From NCBI RefSeq assembly GCF_013375035.1, contig NZ_CP056032.1:1906001-1970000 (forward strand): a stretch of DNA of 64,000 nucleotides, given 5' to 3'. The translations under genes and the position numbers were made by a program. Position 1 is the stretch's first letter; each line of letters opens with the position of its first letter. Below, piece after piece: positions 58,983 to 64,000 of this stretch. The notes below the pieces were generated by a model, which saw only the letters and a list, made by a program, of their open reading frames with translations, made no database searches and was not told the origin of the DNA. The stretch comes from Spirosoma sp. KUDC1026. Its GTDB lineage: Bacteria; Bacteroidota; Bacteroidia; Cytophagales; Spirosomataceae.

Positions 58983-60398
58983 ATGGTTACCCTACCAAAT
59001 CAATCTGTAAACAAAGTAAATAACACCTACCTGTACCTAGTCTGCCTGGTAGCAGCGCTCGGCGGTTTTCTGTTCGGTTTTGACACCGCCGTTATCTCAG
59101 GTACGGTGGGCCTGGTCAAAGGGGACTTTGATCTGAACGCGGTGCAGGAAGGCTGGTTTGTGAGCTGTGCCTTACTGGGGTGTATCATTGGCGTCAGCGT
59201 CTCGGGTAAATTGAGCGATACGTATGGTCGCAAATTAGTCCAGATCATCTCGGCGGTGTTGTTTCTGGCATCAGCCATTGGGTGTATGTTCTCCGTCACG
59301 TTCACTACGCTGATCGCCTTCCGGTTGGTGGGTGGCCTGGGGATAGGGGTGGCCTCGATGGTTTCTCCGCTTTACATCTCTGAGTTTGCCCCTTCCCGCT
59401 TTCGGGGTACCATGGTGTCGCTGTATCAATTAGCCCTGACCATTGGCATTGTGCTGGCTTATTTCTCCAATGCCTACTTAGCAAACCACGCGAGCGATTC
59501 TTTCGAAAACGCAAGCGTCAGATCCATATTTTCGGACCATGTGTGGCGGGGTATGCTGGGGTTAGGCGCTGTACCGGCCGGTATATTCCTACTAGCCCTG
59601 TTGGTTGTGCCCGAATCACCCAGATGGTTGTTGCTGCGCGGTCAAGAGCAAAAAGCACGGGCCATACTCACCCGAATAGACGGTCCTGCTTCCGCTCAAA
59701 AAGAGATTGAAGCCTTTAAAGCGCCGGGCGAGGATGGAGGAGGCAATCTGAGCGAATTGTTTACGCCCCTGTACCGGCGGCCCTTGTGGATCGGTTTGCT
59801 CCTGCCGTTCCTATCGCAGGTGTGCGGCATCAACGCCGTGATCTACTACGGTCCCAGAATTCTGGAGCAGGCTGGTTTTACACTCAATAGTGCCTTGGGG
59901 GGACAGGTTACCATTGGGCTGGTCAATGTCGCCTTTACGTTCGTCGCCATTTTCACCGTCGACAAATGGGGACGTAAACCACTACTGTACGTAGGTGTCG
60001 GTGGGGCGGTGCTTTCACTGCTGATCATCGGGGCGCTCTTTCAGTTAGGAGTTACGTCCGGCCCCTGGATACTGCTCTTTATTCTGGCCTTTATCGCCTG
60101 CTTCGCGTTTTCGTTCGGGCCCGTGTGCTGGGTTGTCGTTGGCGAAATATTTCCGAATGCCATTCGGGGGAAAGCGATGGCACTAGCTACGCTATCGCTC
60201 TGGATTGGCAATTTCCTGGTCGGTCAGTTGACGCCAGCCTTGCTCGAAGGCGTAGGCTCTGCCTGGACCTTCTGGCTGTTTGCATTATGCTGCTCCCCGG
60301 CATTGTGGCTCACCTGGAAACTGATTCCGGAAACCAAAGGACGCTCCCTGGAGGCCATTGAAGCCTATTGGAAAGCCACCTCCACCTCACCCAGATAA
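58983..60398 (+). CDS. Sugar porter family MFS transporter
   Basis: The 471-residue protein has 12 membrane helices and the full sugar porter signature set: GFLFGFDTAVISG at the start, GKLSDTYGRKLVQ in loop 2-3, PESPRWLLLRG before the central loop, SQVCGINAVIYYGPRIL in helix 7, DKWGRKPLLYVG in loop 8-9 and PETKGRSLEAIEAYW at the end. XylE/GalP-type proteins are proton-sugar symporters of the inner membrane. The substrate is unknown. With SusC/SusD in the outer membrane it forms a complete import path. Confidence 0.95.
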   Translation: MVTLPNQSVNKVNNTYLYLVCLVAALGGFLFGFDTAVISGTVGLVKGDFDLNAVQEGWFVSCALLGCIIGVSVSGKLSDTYGRKLVQIISAVLFLASAIGCMFSVTFTTLIAFRLVGGLGIGVASMVSPLYISEFAPSRFRGTMVSLYQLALTIGIVLAYFSNAYLANHASDSFENASVRSIFSDHVWRGMLGLGAVPAGIFLLALLVVPESPRWLLLRGQEQKARAILTRIDGPASAQKEIEAFKAPGEDGGGNLSELFTPLYRRPLWIGLLLPFLSQVCGINAVIYYGPRILEQAGFTLNSALGGQVTIGLVNVAFTFVAIFTVDKWGRKPLLYVGVGGAVLSLLIIGALFQLGVTSGPWILLFILAFIACFAFSFGPVCWVVVGEIFPNAIRGKAMALATLSLWIGNFLVGQLTPALLEGVGSAWTFWLFALCCSPALWLTWKLIPETKGRSLEAIEAYWKATSTSPR

Positions 60399-60484
60399 GC
60401 ACATTGACAACGCCTAAACCCTATACTCTTTCAACTGAACACCTTTTTAACATTTATCGAATTTCCTAAACCAGTAATACCCTT

Positions 60485-63400
60485 ATGAATTGTCTAATAC
60501 GTCATCGAGTAGGCCAATCGATTGGGTCGGTCGGACCACGATTGCTTCTCGTGTTGCTTCTTCTCGGGCTGAATTACAGCTACGGATCAGCGGCTCCGTT
60601 AGCGGTCCGCGCATTGATTAACCCGCTCAACATAGAGCTTACCGGTCAGGTGCTCGATGAGCAGCAGAAGCCTCTGCCGGGTACAACCGTGAGCGTGGTG
60701 GGTACTACGGTTGGCACGACAACCGATGAAAATGGTCGGTACAGATTGTCCGTACCTGATAATTACGTGGGGCGCAGCCTCGCCTTCTCGTTCATTGGCT
60801 TTACCAAGCAAACCGTCGTCATTGGGCAGGAGCGAACCATCAATGTTACGCTAAAGGTAGACGCCGGTCAGTCGCTCGATGAGGTTGTGGTCGTTGGCTA
60901 TGGCCAGCAGAGCAAACTGTCGGTTACCGGCGCGGTCGATCAGATCAAGTCCCAGAGTATTGAAAGCAAACCCGTAACGAACGTATTACAGGCGCTGCAG
61001 GGTGAGTCGCCGAACCTGATTATTCAGCAGACGAACTTCAGTCCGGGCAGTGGGGTAAACATCAACATTCGCGGGCTGGGCACGCTGGGCGATAACACAC
61101 CGCTCATTGTTATTGACGGCATCATCGGCGGGGACATCAACCTGCTCAACCCCAATGACATTGCCAGTGTATCTGTCTTGAAAGACGCGGGTTCGGCTGC
61201 CATTTATGGCTCTCGTTCGGCCAATGGCGTACTTTTAGTTACGACGAAAAGCGGTAAGCTGAATCAGAAAGCCACCATCACCTACAACGGTAGCTACGGT
61301 ATGCAGGTGCCTTACGTCGGGTTACGCAAAGTCAACGCCTGGGACAACGCGTATTACAAAAATCTGTCGCTGATCAACTCGGGATTGCCACCGATCTACA
61401 CGCCGGATGATATTCAGGCGCTGAGAGCACAGGGTAATGGCGATTGGGAACGTCAGTCTATTTTGCAGAATGCGCCCCAGCAATTACACAATGTTTCGAT
61501 CACGGGCGGGGGAGCCAATAGTAGCTATCTGATTTCGGCCGGGCTTCAGGATCAGCGCAGCAATTTTGTTGGACCGTCGTACGGCTACAAGAAATACAAC
61601 ATCCGCCTGAATCAGCTCTCCGTTATTGGCAAGCTGAGGGTCAACACGATTCTGAACTACGTTAAATCGAGCAACAAGTCGCACAGTAACGCCGACTGGG
61701 TCATTTTTGCTGATGCCGATCGGGTACCCCTGAATTACAGTTTCCAGGATGCAGACGGCAACTACCTGACCAACCCGGTGGCTTCCCAGTACAACGTGAA
61801 AAGCGTATTGGAACAAGGCGGCTCGTATAAGTCCGACAACGATCAGTTTTTTGGCAACCTGAACGCGGAACTCAGCATCACGAAAGACCTCAAACTGACG
61901 GGCATATTCGGAGGAACGCTGAACGCCAATAATGCTTTCTTCCGTCGGTTACAGGTCAACAACTATCCAGCCGGGGTGTACGGAAACGACCGCACGGTTT
62001 ACGACAACAGCTTCAAGAATTCACTGCTCAATACGCAGCTGTTTGCGGACTACACCAAGCGCCTGGGCGACCACAGCATCAAGGTGTTGCTGGGGGCTTC
62101 CGACGAATACTACCGTTCCAATGAGTTTCAGCTACAGAAAACCCTGACTGATCCGGCGCTGGGCACGCCTACTACCGGAACGATCCTTGACCCGGTTGCC
62201 TCCTACAACAGCAACGCCAGAACCAACGAGACGCGCATCAGCTCCGTCTTTGGCCGGGTAAACTATTCGTTCAAAGACCGGTATTACCTGGAAGGGAACT
62301 TCCGGCAGGATGGGTCGTCTAAGTTTGCTTCGGGCCGGCGGTGGGGCTTTTTTCCGTCGCTGGCGGGCTCCTGGCTGCTTAGTGAAGAATCTTTCCTGGA
62401 ATCGGCTAAGAACGTCGTGAACAACCTGAAGGTACGGGCCTCGTACGGTCTGGTGGGTAACCAAAACGTAAACGCCTACCAGTACCAGACGAACTTTTTC
62501 AACTATGCCAACGCCTACGGCTTCAACAATACCGTTGTGGGTGGGGCTGGCTTCAATCTGGGCAATTCTGATCTGACCTGGGAAAAATCGGCAATTCTGA
62601 ACGTGGGAACGGATGCTAGTTTCCTCCAGAACAAGCTGACTCTTTCGGTTGATTACTTTAACAAGGTAACCAGCGACATTTTGTACAGTCGGCAGGATAT
62701 TCCACTCTTGTTTGGCGCGGGATTCCCCGATTACAACGTAGCTAAGGTCCGTAACAAAGGCTGGGAGGTTAGTGCGACCTACAACCTGAATACGAAAGCC
62801 GTTAAGCAGAGCTTCAGCGTCAATCTGGCCGACAACAAAAATACCCTGCTGGCCCTGACGTATGGCGCGGATCAGCAGATCGCCAACGTGGATGCGTTCG
62901 GTTTTATCCGGAAAGTAGGCCAGCCTATTACGCAGTACTGGGGGTACAAAACAAACGGTTACTTCCAGAATCAGGCTGACGTTGATAACTCACCCAAACC
63001 AGATGGCGTTGACGTGGGACCCGGCGACCTGAAGTTTACTGACTTCAACGGGGACGGTAAAATCGACGACAGCGATAAGATCGTCCTAGGTAATCCGTTC
63101 CCCCGCTACACGTTTGGCTTCAACTACCGATTAGCGGTAAAAGGGTTCGATCTGAACCTGTTTATACAAGGCGTGGGCAAGCGCGATGTGATGCTGCGGG
63201 GTGAGGAGGTTGAGCCTTTCCACTACAATTACGGGGCAACCATGTACGAGCACCAGACGGATTTCTGGACGCCCACGAATCCCGATGCTCGCTACCCCCG
63301 ACTGGCGGCAATTGGCTCACCGTCAAACACGAATAACTGGCGCTACGGCTCGGATGTGTACCGATATAATGGTGCCTACGCCCGGCTGAGAAACGTGCAG

Positions 63401-63622
63401 ATTGGCTACACGATCCCGGCTGAAGTAACCAAGAAACTCGGCGTGCAACGCTTGCGGGTGTCGTTGATTGGTCAGAATCTGCTAACGCTCTCCCAGCTCA
63501 AATTCATTGATCCGGAAACGTCTGAGTTCAATAATAATTTGAACTTGAATGCAGCGTCAAACAGCGCTCGTTCCTACCCTTTACCCATTTTTTACGGGTT
63601 TGGGCTTGACCTCAGCCTTTAA
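60485..63622 (+). CDS. SusC/RagA family TonB-linked outer-membrane protein
   Basis: The 1,045-residue protein has a signal peptide (about residues 1-38, ending YGSAAP). A carboxypeptidase-D-like domain follows (ELTGQVLDEQQKPLPGTTV), with a TonB-box region (VDAGQSLDEVVVVGYGQQ). Then comes a plug domain with the SusC signature (NIRGLGTLGDNTPLIVIDG and VLKDAGSAAIYGSRSANGVLLVTTK). The large barrel ends with SLSYPLPIFYGFGLDLSL. It imports oligosaccharides or peptides with a SusD lipoprotein on top, driven by TonB. The susD gene follows after 20 bases. Confidence 0.96.
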   Translation: MNCLIRHRVGQSIGSVGPRLLLVLLLLGLNYSYGSAAPLAVRALINPLNIELTGQVLDEQQKPLPGTTVSVVGTTVGTTTDENGRYRLSVPDNYVGRSLAFSFIGFTKQTVVIGQERTINVTLKVDAGQSLDEVVVVGYGQQSKLSVTGAVDQIKSQSIESKPVTNVLQALQGESPNLIIQQTNFSPGSGVNINIRGLGTLGDNTPLIVIDGIIGGDINLLNPNDIASVSVLKDAGSAAIYGSRSANGVLLVTTKSGKLNQKATITYNGSYGMQVPYVGLRKVNAWDNAYYKNLSLINSGLPPIYTPDDIQALRAQGNGDWERQSILQNAPQQLHNVSITGGGANSSYLISAGLQDQRSNFVGPSYGYKKYNIRLNQLSVIGKLRVNTILNYVKSSNKSHSNADWVIFADADRVPLNYSFQDADGNYLTNPVASQYNVKSVLEQGGSYKSDNDQFFGNLNAELSITKDLKLTGIFGGTLNANNAFFRRLQVNNYPAGVYGNDRTVYDNSFKNSLLNTQLFADYTKRLGDHSIKVLLGASDEYYRSNEFQLQKTLTDPALGTPTTGTILDPVASYNSNARTNETRISSVFGRVNYSFKDRYYLEGNFRQDGSSKFASGRRWGFFPSLAGSWLLSEESFLESAKNVVNNLKVRASYGLVGNQNVNAYQYQTNFFNYANAYGFNNTVVGGAGFNLGNSDLTWEKSAILNVGTDASFLQNKLTLSVDYFNKVTSDILYSRQDIPLLFGAGFPDYNVAKVRNKGWEVSATYNLNTKAVKQSFSVNLADNKNTLLALTYGADQQIANVDAFGFIRKVGQPITQYWGYKTNGYFQNQADVDNSPKPDGVDVGPGDLKFTDFNGDGKIDDSDKIVLGNPFPRYTFGFNYRLAVKGFDLNLFIQGVGKRDVMLRGEEVEPFHYNYGATMYEHQTDFWTPTNPDARYPRLAAIGSPSNTNNWRYGSDVYRYNGAYARLRNVQIGYTIPAEVTKKLGVQRLRVSLIGQNLLTLSQLKFIDPETSEFNNNLNLNAASNSARSYPLPIFYGFGLDLSL

Positions 63623-63642
63623 CCCTTTACTAATCGATACTC

Positions 63643-64000
63643 ATGAATTTCATCAAGAAGATAAGTAGCCTGTGCGTGGTGTTTCTCGCCGTCGCCGGGT
63701 GCGGACCTTTAGATATAGCCCCGGTCGATCGCTTCACGGAACTCAACTTCTGGACGGCGGGCGAGAACGTGAACAATGCGCTGAACAACATCTACAGCGG
63801 CATGTACACCAGCACGTTATACTTTTATAACGAAGCGCTGTCGGACAATGCCTACACCGCCCAGGGATCGGCCGCGGGCAATCCGGAAGCCATCGCGAGC
63901 GGCAGTTTCACCTCGACGCTGCCCAAATTCCAGAATGACTGGTCGTTTTATTATCAGGGCATCAAGTCCTGCAACATCTTCCTGACGAACGTCGATCAGA
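63643..64000 (+). CDS. RagB/SusD family nutrient-binding lipoprotein, 5' part
   Basis: The frame starts at ATG 63643 and runs off the window after 119 codons. The start MNFIKKISSLCVVFLAVAGCGP is a lipoprotein signal with C20 as the lipidated residue. Then come IAPVDRFTELNFWTAGENVNNALNNIY and YYQGIKSCNIFLTNVD, which are the characteristic N-terminal helical repeats of SusD. It should lie on the SusC barrel as the surface binding lid. Confidence 0.92.
   Translation, partial: MNFIKKISSLCVVFLAVAGCGPLDIAPVDRFTELNFWTAGENVNNALNNIYSGMYTSTLYFYNEALSDNAYTAQGSAAGNPEAIASGSFTSTLPKFQNDWSFYYQGIKSCNIFLTNVDQ

Noticed and set aside
1-64000. CRISPR array, prophage or insertion sequence
   Set aside because: No regularly spaced direct repeats, phage structural genes or transposase frames were found in the window.

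Overview
The window looks like a chromosomal segment of a Bacteroidota (order Cytophagales) bacterium, most likely Spirosoma or a close relative. Evidence: the parA-parB-DUF5683-dapB-lepB block typical of that phylum; SusC/SusD outer-membrane uptake proteins; a hybrid two-component sensor/AraC regulator; a type IX secretion C-terminal domain; exosortase N; bacilliredoxin; and recurring promoters of the Bacteroidota form TTG-N19/20-TAnnTTTG. Genus level is an impression from gene content, not a computed assignment. TAG, TAA and TGA all end ordinary genes here, so the code is standard. I see no rRNA, tRNA, CRISPR array, insertion sequence or prophage.

Layout. 1-8 kb: the end of a Uma2 protein, msrB, a radical SAM/SPASM protein, then parA, parB, a DUF5683 protein, dapB and lepB, with ung on the other strand. 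7.6-16 kb: apaG, a methyltransferase, a lipoprotein joining a cytochrome-like haem motif to a copper-monooxygenase-like domain, a DEAD-box RNA helicase with a long leader, a DUF2905 protein, a secreted unknown and fructose-bisphosphate aldolase. 16-22.6 kb: a second Uma2 protein, exosortase N (xrtN) and its VIT-domain PEP-CTERM substrate, whose frame is broken by a single amber codon. Next comes an operon of DUF1361 protein, diacylglycerol kinase, membrane protein and winged-helix regulator. The substrate gene and this operon carry the same ACTTTG-N5-(C/A)AAAGT inverted repeat at their starts. 22.8-31 kb: mazG, ppx/gppA, rpsU, xerC-like recombinase, and a partial ebo cluster (eboA, a TatD-type hydrolase, a UbiA-type eboC) split by two genes on the other strand, then an FKBP isomerase.

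31-36.3 kb: bacilliredoxin and an iron-sulfur assembly operon, sufC-sufD-sufS-[antitoxin-toxin]-sufE-DUF59. It has no sufB in the window, and a toxin-antitoxin pair is lodged inside it. The toxin also carries an in-frame amber codon. 36.5-39 kb: arginine deiminase and citrullinase-like CtlX, which together would take arginine to ornithine. 39-45.8 kb: a PHP-type secreted protein, a MarR regulator with two copies of one operator, two short-chain dehydrogenases, a subclass B1 metallo-beta-lactamase with all six zinc ligands, and an outer-membrane barrel. 45.8-57.5 kb: a subtilase, a GH20 hexosaminidase with a PA14-like tail, a hybrid sensor/regulator, and a 1,382-residue surface protein with beta-helix, Ig-like repeats, two CBM3-like modules and a type IX sorting tail. 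58-64 kb: a sugar-use locus: GntR/UTRA regulator, sugar porter, SusC and the start of SusD, with a perfect 18-bp palindrome before the porter.

The most interesting points are the exosortase N substrate locus with its shared operators and amber break, the toxin-antitoxin pair inside suf, the truncated ebo cluster, the B1 metallo-beta-lactamase, and a set of long intergenic hairpins that share a design but not a sequence.
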